A stretch of 64,000 nucleotides of DNA, from contig CALUGQ010000002.1 of assembly GCA_944320235.1 (NCBI GenBank), positions 1-64,000 on the forward strand, written 5' to 3'. The stretch comes from an uncultured Prevotella sp. GTDB taxonomy: Bacteria; Bacteroidota; Bacteroidia; Bacteroidales; Bacteroidaceae. Under the pieces are notes generated by a model. The model worked only from the letters and a program-made list of their open reading frames with translations. It made no database searches and was not told where the DNA came from. Both the position numbers and the translations under genes were made by a program. This document shows, piece after piece, positions 20,457 to 29,621 of this stretch (positions are counted from its first letter, which is position 1; each line of letters opens with the position of its first letter).

Positions 20457-21845
20457 ATGAAACAACCAAGCAAGTTCTTCTTCGCCCTGCTCGCGGCAGG
20501 GGCCACGGCGGCTGCCACGCCTGCCAACGCCCAGGCGGCGGCCGACTCCACCGGGGCGAACATTGTCGACGAGGTGATATGGGTGGTGGGCGATGAGCCT
20601 ATCCTCAAGTCGGAAGTCGAGGCGATGCGCCTGCAGGCCGCGCAGGAGGGAACGCGCTGGAAAGGCGACCCCGACTGCGCCATACCCGAACAGCTGGCAG
20701 TGCAGAAGCTGTTCCTGCACCAGGCGGCCATCGACAGTGTCGAGGTGACCGAGGCCGACGTGCTCTCGCAGGTCGACAACTACGTGGATTACTGGATCCA
20801 GATGGCCGGCTCGCGCGAAAAGCTCGAAGAGTACAAGAAGCAAAGCATCACCCAGATACGCAACGAACTGCATGACGTCGTGCACGACCAGATGACGACC
20901 CAGCAGATGAGGAAGAAACTAGTGGAGAACATAAAGGTCACCCCGGGTGAGGTGAGGCGGTATTTCAAGGACTTGCCGCAAGACAGCATACCGTTCGTAC
21001 CGACCGAGGTGGAAGTGCAAATCCTTACCCAGACACCGCGCATAGAGCAGGAAGAAATCGACAGGGTGAAGGGCGAGTTGCGCTCGTTCACCGACAGGGT
21101 GAACAGCGGCGAGACCTCTTTCTCAACCCTGGCCAGGCTCTATTCCGAAGACACGGGGTCGGCACGCGCTGGCGGCGAGATCGGTTTCACCGGCCGCGGG
21201 GCGCTCGACCCGGCTTTCGCCGGCGTGGCCTTCAACCTCACAGACCCTAAGAAAGTGTCGAAAATAGTGGAGTCCGAGTTTGGCTTCCATATCATACAGC
21301 TCATCGAAAAGCGCGGCGACAAGGTCAATGTGCGCCACATCCTGCTCAAGCCACGCATCTCAGAGCAGTCCATACAGAATTCCTTGCTCAGGCTCGACTC
21401 CATCCGCACGGACATAATGAACGGCGTATTCACGTTCGAGGTGGGCGCCACGGTCATCTCGGATGACAAGGACACGCGCAACAACCATGGCCTCATGTCG
21501 AACGTCACGGACGGAATGCGCACCTCCAAGTTCCAGATGCAGGACCTCCCGCCGGAGGTGGCCAAGGTCGTGGACACCATGAAAGTGGGCGAAATCTCAG
21601 CTCCTTTCCAGATGATAAACAAGCGCGGCAAGACCGTCTGCGCCATAGTGAAGCTCAAAAACCGGGTAGAAGGCCACAAGGCAACCATCACCGAAGACTT
21701 CCAAGTGATGCAGGAGCTTGTGCTGAACAAACGCAAGGAGGAGAAGCTACACGAGTGGGTGGTGGACAAAATCAAGAGCACCTACGTGCGGATCAACGAC
21801 AGGTACAAGGACTGCAAGTTTGAATATCAAGGCTGGATAAGATGA
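20457..21845 (+). CDS. SurA-like peptidyl-prolyl isomerase
   Basis: A 462-aa periplasmic chaperone/PPIase. Signal peptide ends near ATPANAQ (residue 26). A SurA-N domain (IVDEVIWVVGDEPILKSEVE) is followed by a parvulin domain at about 180-285 (FSTLARLYSEDTGSARAGGE, ESEFGFHIIQLIEKRGDKVN) and a second one starting VRHILLKPRIS. Length and two-domain layout match SurA of Bacteroidetes. It overlaps the next gene by 4 nt (ATGA), pointing to joint expression with the OstA-like protein whose membrane partner it may help fold. Confidence 0.9.
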   Translation: MKQPSKFFFALLAAGATAAATPANAQAAADSTGANIVDEVIWVVGDEPILKSEVEAMRLQAAQEGTRWKGDPDCAIPEQLAVQKLFLHQAAIDSVEVTEADVLSQVDNYVDYWIQMAGSREKLEEYKKQSITQIRNELHDVVHDQMTTQQMRKKLVENIKVTPGEVRRYFKDLPQDSIPFVPTEVEVQILTQTPRIEQEEIDRVKGELRSFTDRVNSGETSFSTLARLYSEDTGSARAGGEIGFTGRGALDPAFAGVAFNLTDPKKVSKIVESEFGFHIIQLIEKRGDKVNVRHILLKPRISEQSIQNSLLRLDSIRTDIMNGVFTFEVGATVISDDKDTRNNHGLMSNVTDGMRTSKFQMQDLPPEVAKVVDTMKVGEISAPFQMINKRGKTVCAIVKLKNRVEGHKATITEDFQVMQELVLNKRKEEKLHEWVVDKIKSTYVRINDRYKDCKFEYQGWIR

Positions 21846-23857
21846 CCTGGAAATCATTTGCGGCAAAGCTACTCTGCGGGCATAGAACCACCATAGCCTT
21901 GGTTCTATGCCTGTTTGGGCTATGCGTGGCCCGCTCGGTGCAGCCGGCGGGCAGGCGGCAGGCGCAGGCGGCCGACGACAACCGCGTTTACCTGCTCCAT
22001 GCCGATGTGCTCAGCTACGACCGCTTCAAGAATCCCGACGCACAGATACTCAACGGCAACGTGGCTTTCCTCCACCAGGGCGCGACTCTATATTGCGACA
22101 GCGCCCATTTCTATGAGGCGTCAAACTCTTTCGAGGCTTTCGGCCACGTGAAGATGTACCAGGGCGACACGCTCTCGCTGTTCAGCGACTACGCTTACTA
22201 TGACGGCAACGACCAGATGGCCGAGGCGCGCTACAACGTTGTGCTGAAGCACCGCAGGGCCACGCTTTATACAGACAGCCTGAACTTCGACCGGCTTTAC
22301 AACGTAGGCTACTTCTTCGAGGGCGGGAAGCTCGTCGACAAGGACAGCGAGCTGACCTCCGACTGGGGCGAATACTACACGGAGACGAAGCAGGCCGTGT
22401 TCAACTTCGATGTGCAGCTGCGCAACAAGAAGTTCTTCCTGACCAGCGATACGCTTTATTACGACACCGGCACGTCGGTCGCCCATGCCGTGGGGCCGTC
22501 GGACATCACCTCGGGCGACAGCCACATCTACACCGAAGACGGGTACTATGACACAAACCTTGAGCGGGCCAGGCTCTTTGCCCGCTCCGTCATGACCGAC
22601 AAAGGCAAGCTGATGGTGGGCGACAGCGTGTTCCACGACAGCCGCGAAGGTACGAGCGAGGCTTTCAGCAACGTGGTTTACATCGACTCGCTCAACAAGA
22701 ACATGATGACGTGCGACTATTATTGGTACAACGAGAACACCGGCTACGGCATGGCCACGAAGCGTGCCGTGGCCATAGACTACTCGCAGAAGGACTCGCT
22801 CTATATGCATGCCGACACGTTCAAAATCTTCACGTACAACATCGACACCGACTCTGCATACCGCAAGATACACGCATACAACAAGGTGAGGGCCTACCGG
22901 GTTGACGTGCAGGCCGTTTGCGACTCGCTGGTTTACAACAGCAAGGACTCCTGCCTCACCATGTACCGCGACCCCATCGTGTGGAACAACAGCCAGCAGC
23001 TGCTCGGCGAGGAGATAAGGGTCTACATGAAGGACTCCACCATCAACCGCGCACACGTCGTGGGGCAGGCCCTCTCGGTGGAGCAGCTGCCCGATTCGGT
23101 GAACTACAACCAGGTCTCGTCCGACGAGATGTTCGCTTTCTTCCGCAACGGTGAGATATACGAGGCCGACGCCAACGACAATGTGCTCATCGTCTACTAT
23201 CCCGTTGACGACAGCGACAGCTCGCTCATAGGCTTGAACTACACGGAGACGACGCAGCTCAAGGTGTTCATAGAGAACCGCAAGATGCAGAAAGTGTGGA
23301 TGCCAAAGGCCGAAGGCACGCTCTACCCCATGTCGCAGATACCGCCCGTCAGGCGGTTCCTGCCAAACTATGCGTGGTTCGACTACGTGCGCCCGCTCAA
23401 CAAGGACGACATATTCAACTGGCGCGGCAAGAAGGCCGGCACAGAGCTTAAGGTGGTGCGCCGCAAGGAGGCCCCGTTGCAGCGCCTTGGCGGAAGCCCG
23501 TCGGCCGCCGATTCAGTGCCGGTGGCGCGTGACGGCCTGTCCGCCGCTCCTGCGGCAACGCCCGCGTCCGCCGGGCCGGCAGCCGATTCGCTCAGTTCGC
23601 CTGCAGACTCGTTGCCGCAGTCGCAGCCCGACACTGTTGGCTTGGCATCCGATTCTATTGCTGCCAGGCCCGACACTGCCGCTGTGACAGCACCAGAGAT
23701 TGCCCCGGAGCCTGAGGCAGGGCCTGCGGGCAATGCCGGCCCGGCCGCCGCCGCGCCCGTGGCCCCGGCTGGCGGTGATGGCGACGAGGCCCCCGGTGCT
23801 GCGAGCGGGATGCCCCCGGCCGCAGCGGCAGTGAAGAGAGGGGAGGCCGAGCCATGA
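21842..23857 (+). CDS. OstA-like (LptA/LptD N-terminal-type) envelope protein with Pro/Ala-rich tail
   Basis: A 671-aa exported protein with beta-jellyroll OstA repeats from about residue 45 to 500: YLLHADVLSYDRFKNPDAQI, LNGNVAFLHQGATLYCDSA, GHVKMYQGDTLSLFSDYAYY. Such proteins take part in lipopolysaccharide transport across the periplasm. The signal/anchor segment is at about residues 15-30. Residues about 555-671 form a low-complexity Ala/Pro/Ser/Asp tail not seen in the domain itself. Start overlaps the SurA-like gene, and the stop overlaps the next ORF, both by ATGA. Confidence 0.85.
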   Translation: MTWKSFAAKLLCGHRTTIALVLCLFGLCVARSVQPAGRRQAQAADDNRVYLLHADVLSYDRFKNPDAQILNGNVAFLHQGATLYCDSAHFYEASNSFEAFGHVKMYQGDTLSLFSDYAYYDGNDQMAEARYNVVLKHRRATLYTDSLNFDRLYNVGYFFEGGKLVDKDSELTSDWGEYYTETKQAVFNFDVQLRNKKFFLTSDTLYYDTGTSVAHAVGPSDITSGDSHIYTEDGYYDTNLERARLFARSVMTDKGKLMVGDSVFHDSREGTSEAFSNVVYIDSLNKNMMTCDYYWYNENTGYGMATKRAVAIDYSQKDSLYMHADTFKIFTYNIDTDSAYRKIHAYNKVRAYRVDVQAVCDSLVYNSKDSCLTMYRDPIVWNNSQQLLGEEIRVYMKDSTINRAHVVGQALSVEQLPDSVNYNQVSSDEMFAFFRNGEIYEADANDNVLIVYYPVDDSDSSLIGLNYTETTQLKVFIENRKMQKVWMPKAEGTLYPMSQIPPVRRFLPNYAWFDYVRPLNKDDIFNWRGKKAGTELKVVRRKEAPLQRLGGSPSAADSVPVARDGLSAAPAATPASAGPAADSLSSPADSLPQSQPDTVGLASDSIAARPDTAAVTAPEIAPEPEAGPAGNAGPAAAAPVAPAGGDGDEAPGAASGMPPAAAAVKRGEAEP

Positions 23858-24141
23858 ACCTGTTCCGTATGCCGAAGCCGCGTGGCTTCAACCACAATTA
23901 TATATATTACGATGAGCGGCGCGCGCGGCTGCGCGAGATAGAGGAACGCGCCCGCCGCGAGCTTGGCATGGAGCAGTCGGGGGGCTACGATGCGGATCGC
24001 ATCCGAGGCGCGTTCGCCTCCGGCACGCGCCATTCGCGCCGCGCCCGCGGGCGCAGGGGCCATGCCTGCCAGCGCTTCAATGTCGCCGTGCTGGCCCTGC
24101 TGCTCATCGCCTTGCTCGCCCTCCTGCGCAGCATAGGTTGA
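23854..24141 (+). CDS. Small basic protein with C-terminal membrane helix
   Basis: 95 aa; starts MNLFRMPKPRGFNHNYIYYD, an N-terminus I associate with a short conserved Bacteroidales protein of unknown role. A basic Arg-rich middle (RHSRRARGRRGH) is followed by one transmembrane helix (FNVAVLALLLIALLALL) at the extreme C-terminus, so it should be a tail-anchored inner-membrane protein. It overlaps the OstA-like gene by 4 nt and precedes mutL by 47 nt, so it is probably co-transcribed with the envelope cluster. Function unknown. Confidence 0.7.
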   Translation: MNLFRMPKPRGFNHNYIYYDERRARLREIEERARRELGMEQSGGYDADRIRGAFASGTRHSRRARGRRGHACQRFNVAVLALLLIALLALLRSIG

Positions 24142-24188
24142 GGGCAAAATGGCAAGAAGGTAAAAACTGAAACGAAAGAGACAAAAAG

Positions 24189-26030
24189 ATGAGCGACATC
24201 ATACAATTGCTGCCCGACTCGGTGGCCAACCAGATTGCCGCCGGCGAGGTGATACAGAGGCCGGCTTCGGTGATCAAGGAGCTGGTGGAGAACGCCGTGG
24301 ACGCCGGGGCCACCGCCATCAACGTGCTTGTGGCCGACGCCGGGCGCACGTCGATACAGGTCATTGACAACGGCGCGGGCATGTCGGAGACCGATGCGCG
24401 CCTTTCGTTCGAGCGCCATGCCACGTCGAAGATACGCAAGGCCGACGACCTCTTCGCCCTGCACACCATGGGTTTCCGCGGCGAGGCCCTTGCCTCGATA
24501 GCGGCCGTGGCCCAGGTGGAGCTGAAGACGCGCCTGCGCGGCAGCGACATAGGCACCCACCTCTGCATTTCGGGCTCGCGCGTGCTGAGCCAGGAGCCTA
24601 CGGCCTGCCCCGAGGGCAGCAACTTCATGGTGGAGAACCTGTTCTTCAACGTGCCTGCGCGCCGCAAGTTCCTCAAGACCAACGCCACCGAGCTCAACAA
24701 CATAGTGGCTGCCTACGAGCGCATAGTGCTCGTATATCCCGACATAAGTTTCACGCTCCACAGCAACGGCACCGAGGTGATGAGCCTCAAGCCCGCCACG
24801 CTGCTGCAGCGCATCACCGACGTGTTTGGCCGCCGCGTGGGGCAAGACCTGCTCCCGGTCGACGTGGACACGGCCCTGTGCCGCATCAGCGGTTTCGTGG
24901 GCAAGCCCGAGTCGGCGCGCAAGAAGGGTGTCCACGAGTACTTCTTCGTCAACGGTCGCTACATGAAGCACCCCTATTTCCACAAGGCCGTGATGAACGC
25001 CTTCGACCGGCTCGTGCCGCCCGGTATGCAGGTGCCTTACTTCATCTACCTCACCGTGGACCCTGCCAACATCGACGTGAACATACACCCCACCAAGACC
25101 GAGATAAAGTTTGAGAACGAGCAGGCCGTGTGGCAGATACTCACCGCGGCGGTGAAGGACTCGATAGGGCGGTTCTGCGACGTGCCGTCGATAGACTTCG
25201 ACACCGAGGGCCGCCCCGACATACCCGTGTTCGACCCCTCGGGCGACGCGGCCCCGCCCACCGTCGACTTCAACCCCTCGTACAATCCGTTCAAGCCTGC
25301 GCCGTCGCCGAGGCCGAAGCCGGCCGATGGCTGGGAGAAGATGTACGGCGGGCTGCAGGCCGACGTGCCGGCCGAGCCTGGCGATATGTTCGGCCCCGGC
25401 AACCCGGCAGCCCCCGGAGGAGTGGAGCCTGCCCCGGCGGTGGAGCCAGCGGCCCCGGCGGCAGACAAGTCGCCGGCCCACTATCAGTACAAGGGCCGCT
25501 ACATCATGACCGCGGTGAAGTCGGGGCTGATGATCATCCACCAGCACCGGGCTGACATACGCATACGCTACGAACGCTGCATGGCGCGGCTGGCCCAGCG
25601 CTCGGCGGCCACGCAGCGGGTGCTCTTCCCCGAGGTGGCGCAGTTCGCCCCGTCGGATGCCGTGGCGTTGGCCAAGGTGCTGCCCGAGCTCGAGGCCATG
25701 GGCTTCGACCTTGCCGACCTCGGGCAGAACAGCTACGCCGTTAACGGCGTGCCTGCCGGGCTCGACGGTGTGGACTGCGTGGCCCTGCTGCGCACCATGG
25801 TTGCCGATGCCTCAGAGTGCATATCCGGCTCGGCCGCCGACATCGACAAGTCGCTCGCCTTGAGCATGGCCCGCTCGGCGGCCATCCCCGAGGGCCAGGT
25901 GCTCGACAACGCCGAGATGGAGAGCCTCGTCAACGAGCTGTTTGCCTGCTCAAACGTGAACTACACGCCCGACGGCAAGACCATCATCTGCATCTTGCCC
26001 CAGAAAGACATTGAGCAACTGCTGGGCTGA
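24189..26030 (+). CDS. mutL: DNA mismatch repair protein MutL
   Basis: GHKL ATPase that couples MutS mismatch recognition to strand excision. The 613-aa protein has [20 protein letters not shown] (ATP-binding helix), DNGAGM, the ATP-lid [20 protein letters not shown], and [10 protein letters not shown]. The C-terminal dimerisation domain follows a Pro/Ala-rich linker at about residues 350-435. The C-terminus lacks the DQHAAAER-type form, reading [13 protein letters not shown], as in other Bacteroidetes. It ends the guaB-mutL run. Confidence 0.96.
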   Translation: MSDIIQLLPDSVANQIAAGEVIQRPASVIKELVENAVDAGATAINVLVADAGRTSIQVIDNGAGMSETDARLSFERHATSKIRKADDLFALHTMGFRGEALASIAAVAQVELKTRLRGSDIGTHLCISGSRVLSQEPTACPEGSNFMVENLFFNVPARRKFLKTNATELNNIVAAYERIVLVYPDISFTLHSNGTEVMSLKPATLLQRITDVFGRRVGQDLLPVDVDTALCRISGFVGKPESARKKGVHEYFFVNGRYMKHPYFHKAVMNAFDRLVPPGMQVPYFIYLTVDPANIDVNIHPTKTEIKFENEQAVWQILTAAVKDSIGRFCDVPSIDFDTEGRPDIPVFDPSGDAAPPTVDFNPSYNPFKPAPSPRPKPADGWEKMYGGLQADVPAEPGDMFGPGNPAAPGGVEPAPAVEPAAPAADKSPAHYQYKGRYIMTAVKSGLMIIHQHRADIRIRYERCMARLAQRSAATQRVLFPEVAQFAPSDAVALAKVLPELEAMGFDLADLGQNSYAVNGVPAGLDGVDCVALLRTMVADASECISGSAADIDKSLALSMARSAAIPEGQVLDNAEMESLVNELFACSNVNYTPDGKTIICILPQKDIEQLLG

Positions 26031-26123
26031 CCTGGCCTTGCGGGGCGGTTGCCAGTGGCAGCCATGCCGTACAGTTTCTTTACAAACCAGCCCCGTGGCC
26101 CGGCTTCGGCCCGGACGGGGCGG

Positions 26124-26162
26124 CCAAACGGCCTGTTCCATCCGGCGGAACAGGCCGTTTGG
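26124..26162. repeat. Dispersed palindromic repeat, copy C
   Basis: CCAAACGGCCTGTTCC (26124-26139) and its exact complement (26147-26162) form a 16-bp stem with a 7-nt loop, 94 bp after the mutL stop; it may act as a terminator though no T-run follows. A half unit GGTCCGTTTCGC follows at about 26175. The rest of the 0.5-kb gap to the ompA promoter shows no gene. Confidence 0.7.
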
Positions 26163-26477
26163 CGTTCTGGGGCGGTCCGTTTCGCGCCTTCAGGCGGCGC
26201 GTGCGTGCAACAGCTTGGCAGCCAAGCCGTTGAACAAGGTGTCACGGGTTGGCGGCGCGGGGTAATGTTTGTTTACACTGGGCGGCCCCGCGCACGGCTT
26301 GCAAGGCTATGGGCAGGACTGCCACGCCGCTTCCTTGCATCCTGTGCGGCCTTTGCCGCCCCCTGCCGCCAATGTGCAAGAAATGTGACTAAACGGCATT
26401 TCTGCGTGATTATTGCGCGGCGTGGGTTGATTTATAGTAATAATTTATTGTAAAAGGGCATATTCTGTTGCGTTTTA

Positions 26478-26509
26478 TTTGGTGGTGTAAAAAGAAATGT
26501 TTACTTTTG
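26478..26509 (+). promoter_or_regulatory. Promoter of the OmpA-family gene
   Basis: TTTG (26478-26481), 20-bp spacer, TACTTTTG (26502-26509), an excellent match to the Bacteroidetes promoter. The start codon is 49 bp downstream, leaving a leader of about 40 nt. Confidence 0.75.
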
Positions 26510-26557
26510 CAAACACTACTGAGTGCGAATATATGTTTAAATATAATTAGTCAAGGT

Positions 26558-27712
26558 ATGAAAAAGTTATTGTTAATGCTGGCTCTTGCCAGCGTCTCTG
26601 TAGCCGGAATGGCACAGGACAATGAATCCGCTGTGCCGGAGATGAAGCACAGCGTGGCTACTAACTCCTTCTGGAGCAACTGGTTCGTGCAGGCAAACCT
26701 TGCCGGTAGCGCTTTCTATAGCAACGAGGAGATGGGCTATGGCTTCTCCAAGAGTCCGTTCAAGGGCTTCCGCAACAACCTGGGCTTCTCGGTGGCCATC
26801 GGTAAGTGGTTCACCCCGGGCATCGGTCTGCGCACAAAGTTCCAGGGCATCTGGGGCCGCACGGTAGGCAGCGAGGACAAAGACCTCAACGCAAGCAAGT
26901 ACTGGGTGCTCAACGAGCAGGTGCTCTTCAACCTGAGCAACATGATCTGCGGTTACAACGAGAGCCGTGTGTGGAACTTCATCCCCTACCTCGGCGCAGG
27001 CGTGGGCCGCAACATGAGCTACAACCGCTACGCCATGGACCTCAACGTAGGTATCCTCAACACCTTCCGCCTGAGCCGCAAGGTGGCCATCAACCTCGAC
27101 CTGTCGTGGTACTGCTTCGAGCCTGACTTCGACGGCATCGCCTTCGACGGGCCCAGCGCAAGCGGCTGGCCCAAGACCCGCGACAACATGTTCAACGTGG
27201 AGGTGGGTCTTACCTACAACCTCGGCAAGGCCACATGGAACAAGACTCCCGACGTGGAGGCTCTCAAGGCTCTCTCGCAGGGCCAGATCGACGCCCTCAA
27301 CGCACAGCTGGCTGACGCACAGTCTGAGAACGCAAGGCTGAAGGATATGCTCTCGAAGCAGAAGCCCGCTGAGACAAAGGTTGTCAAGGAAGTGGTTGCC
27401 GCTCCTGTATCGGTGTTCTTCAACATCGGCAAGTCAAAGATCGCTTCGAAGAAGGATCTCCAGAACGTCAAGGAACTCGTAGAGGTGGCCAAGGCCAACA
27501 ACAGCAAGATCGTCGTTACCGGCTATGCTGACAGCAAGACCGGAAGCGCAAGATGGAACCAGACTCTGAGCCAGAAGCGCGCCGAGACCGTGGCCGACGA
27601 GCTTGTAAACATGGGCGTAAGCCGTGACAACATCGAAGTTGTGGCTGCCGGTGGCGTTGACACACTCTCGCCGGTATCTTACAACCGCCGTGCAACCGTT
27701 GCCATCAAGTAA
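26558..27712 (+). CDS. OmpA-family outer-membrane protein
   Basis: A 384-aa porin-like protein. Signal peptide MKKLLLMLALASVSVAGMAQ; an N-terminal beta-barrel region with alternating aromatic strands (SNWFVQANLAGSAFYSNEEM to about residue 230); a short helical stretch (ALKALSQGQIDALNAQLADA); and a C-terminal peptidoglycan-binding OmpA domain (VFFNIGKSKIASKKDLQNVK, VVTGYADSKTGSARWNQTLS, NRRATVAIK). It is an abundant-type Bacteroidales surface protein with strong promoter and terminator. The start at 26558 sits before a perfect signal peptide; the frame extends 30 codons upstream over the promoter. Confidence 0.93.
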   Translation: MKKLLLMLALASVSVAGMAQDNESAVPEMKHSVATNSFWSNWFVQANLAGSAFYSNEEMGYGFSKSPFKGFRNNLGFSVAIGKWFTPGIGLRTKFQGIWGRTVGSEDKDLNASKYWVLNEQVLFNLSNMICGYNESRVWNFIPYLGAGVGRNMSYNRYAMDLNVGILNTFRLSRKVAINLDLSWYCFEPDFDGIAFDGPSASGWPKTRDNMFNVEVGLTYNLGKATWNKTPDVEALKALSQGQIDALNAQLADAQSENARLKDMLSKQKPAETKVVKEVVAAPVSVFFNIGKSKIASKKDLQNVKELVEVAKANNSKIVVTGYADSKTGSARWNQTLSQKRAETVADELVNMGVSRDNIEVVAAGGVDTLSPVSYNRRATVAIK

Positions 27713-27737
27713 TGTAGGCACGAATAGCGAAACAAGG

Positions 27738-27775
27738 GCCGGCGGGAGCGTTCGTTCCCGCCGGCTTTCCTTTTT
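27738..27775 (+). terminator. Terminator of the OmpA-family gene
   Basis: GCCGGCGGGA (27738-27747) pairs with TCCCGCCGGC (27756-27765), 8-nt loop, followed by TTTCCTTTTT. It lies 25 bp after the stop codon. Confidence 0.85.
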
Positions 27776-27874
27776 CCGGTGCCATCCCCTCCAGGGGGTG
27801 GGCAAGGGCCTCAAGGCAAAATCACGGTATGAAAGCGAAAAAATGAGCCTGCCGAGAAAAAACTTCACGGAAAA

Positions 27875-27906
27875 TTTGGAAGTCCGGGAAAAAGTGCGTA
27901 CCTTTG
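27875..27906 (+). promoter_or_regulatory. Promoter of tRNA-Val
   Basis: TTTG (27875-27878), exactly 20 bp, TACCTTTG (27899-27906), 22 bp before the first base of the tRNA. Confidence 0.8.
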
Positions 27907-27928
27907 CAACCGCTTACGACAAGCACCC

Positions 27929-28003
27929 GGGCGCTTAGCTCAGCTGGTTTAGAGCATCTGCCTTACAAGCAGAGGGTCGGGGGTTCGAATCCCTCAGCGC
28001 CCA
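27929..28003 (+). tRNA. tRNA-Val(TAC)
   Basis: Full cloverleaf: acceptor GGGCGCT (27929-27935) with AGCGCCC (27996-28002), discriminator A at 28003, D arm GCTC/GAGC, anticodon stem TCTGC/GCAGA around loop CTTACAA (anticodon TAC), T arm GGGGG/CCCTC with TTCGAAT loop. CCA is not encoded. Confidence 0.97.
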
Positions 28004-28008
28004 CTCGG

Positions 28009-28047
28009 AGATTCTGCACCGCATTGCGGCAAGCAGAATCTTTTTTT
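28009..28047 (+). terminator. Terminator of tRNA-Val
   Basis: AGATTCTGC (28009-28017) with GCAGAATCT (28033-28041) followed by a T-run to 28047. Confidence 0.85.
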
Positions 28048-28075
28048 GCGTATTGGCATTTTTTATAAGCGGTTA

Positions 28076-28107
28076 TTCGGTTAAATGGAATATAATGATT
28101 AACTTTG
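28076..28107 (+). promoter_or_regulatory. Promoter of purB
   Basis: TTCG (28076-28079), 20 bp, TAACTTTG (28100-28107); the -33 element differs from TTTG at one base. The purB start is 31 bp downstream. Confidence 0.6.
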
Positions 28108-28138
28108 CGGCCTAAAAGCAAACAAGGATATAACACAA

Positions 28139-29485
28139 ATGGAATTAGACTCACTGACAGCCATATCGCCGATAGACGGGCGCTACCGCTCCAAAACCGA
28201 GCCGCTGGCCGCCTATTTCTCCGAGTATGCGCTCATACGCTACAGAGTGCGTGTAGAGATTGAGTACTTCATAGCCCTGTGCGAACTGCCGCTGCCGCAG
28301 CTGGCCGCGTTCGACCATGGCCTCTTCGGCCGCCTGCGCGCCATTTACACCGACTTCACCGAGGCCGACGCACGCCGCGTGAAGGACATCGAGAAGGTGA
28401 CAAACCACGACGTGAAGGCCGTGGAATACTTCATCAAGGAGCAGTTTGACGCCATAGGAGGGCTCGAAGCCTACAAGGAATTCATACACTTCGGGCTCAC
28501 CTCGCAAGACATCAACAACACCAGCGTGCCGCTGTCAGTAAAGGAAGCCCTTGCCAACGTGTACTGCCCGCTCGTGGAAGAACTGGTGGCACAGCTGCGC
28601 CAGTATGCCGAAGAGTGGAAAGACGTACCCATGCTGGCCAAGACCCACGGCCAGCCCGCATCGCCTACAAGGCTTGGCAAGGAGGTCATGGTGTTCGTAT
28701 ACCGCCTCGAGCAGCAGCTCGCATCGCTCAAGGCCGTGCCGCTCACGGCCAAGTTCGGCGGGGCCACCGGCAACTACAACGCCCACCATGTGGCCTATCC
28801 ACAGTATGACTGGCGGAAGTTCGGCGACAGGTTCGTGGCCGGAAAGCTCGGGCTCGAGCGCGAACAATACACCACCCAGATAAGCAACTACGACTGGCTC
28901 GGGGCAGTGTTCGACGCAATGCGCCGCATAAACACCATCGTCATCGACCTCGACCGCGACTTCTGGATGTACATATCCATGGAGTACTTCAAGCAGAAGA
29001 TAAAGGCCGGCGAAGTGGGGTCGAGCGCAATGCCGCACAAGGTGAACCCCATCGACTACGAGAACAGCGAGGGCAACCTCGGCATTGCCAACGCCCTGCT
29101 GCAGTTCCTAGCCCAGAAGTTGCCCGTAAGCCGCCTGCAGCGCGACCTCACCGACTCGACCGTGCTGCGCAACGTGGGCGTACCCATGGGCCACAGCGTC
29201 ATTGCTTTCGAGAGCACGCTGAAAGGATTGCGCAAACTTATACTCAACGAGGCAAAGCTGAAAGAAGACCTCGACAACACATGGGCGGTCGTGGCCGAGG
29301 CCATACAGACCATACTGCGCCGCGAAGCATACCCGCATCCCTACGAGGCACTCAAGGCACTGACACGCACCAACGCCGGCATTACAGAGCAAGCCATTCA
29401 CGACTTCATCGGCGGGCTCGACGTGAGCGACAGCGTAAAGGCCGAGCTTATGGCCATAACACCGCAGAACTATACAGGCATCTGA
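28139..29485 (+). CDS. purB: Adenylosuccinate lyase
   Basis: Acts twice in purine synthesis, removing fumarate from SAICAR and from adenylosuccinate. The 448-aa protein shows the fumarase-superfamily signature SSAMPHKVNPIDYEN (about residues 297-311), the catalytic His region KTHGQPASPTRLGKE and the N-terminal SPIDGRYRSKTEPL. Length and motifs place it in the Bacteroidetes/E. coli-type PurB group. It has its own promoter after the tRNA terminator. Confidence 0.97.
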   Translation: MELDSLTAISPIDGRYRSKTEPLAAYFSEYALIRYRVRVEIEYFIALCELPLPQLAAFDHGLFGRLRAIYTDFTEADARRVKDIEKVTNHDVKAVEYFIKEQFDAIGGLEAYKEFIHFGLTSQDINNTSVPLSVKEALANVYCPLVEELVAQLRQYAEEWKDVPMLAKTHGQPASPTRLGKEVMVFVYRLEQQLASLKAVPLTAKFGGATGNYNAHHVAYPQYDWRKFGDRFVAGKLGLEREQYTTQISNYDWLGAVFDAMRRINTIVIDLDRDFWMYISMEYFKQKIKAGEVGSSAMPHKVNPIDYENSEGNLGIANALLQFLAQKLPVSRLQRDLTDSTVLRNVGVPMGHSVIAFESTLKGLRKLILNEAKLKEDLDNTWAVVAEAIQTILRREAYPHPYEALKALTRTNAGITEQAIHDFIGGLDVSDSVKAELMAITPQNYTGI

Positions 29486-29621
29486 ACCAGGCAGCCAAGC
29501 AAACGGCGGCAACCAGCCCGCCAAATGAGACATAGAGAGATTGAACAATGGCGGCAACAACCGCCGTATCGACCAACAAACATGGCCGTGAGGCCAACAA
29601 CCAAATTACAACGACATCATT

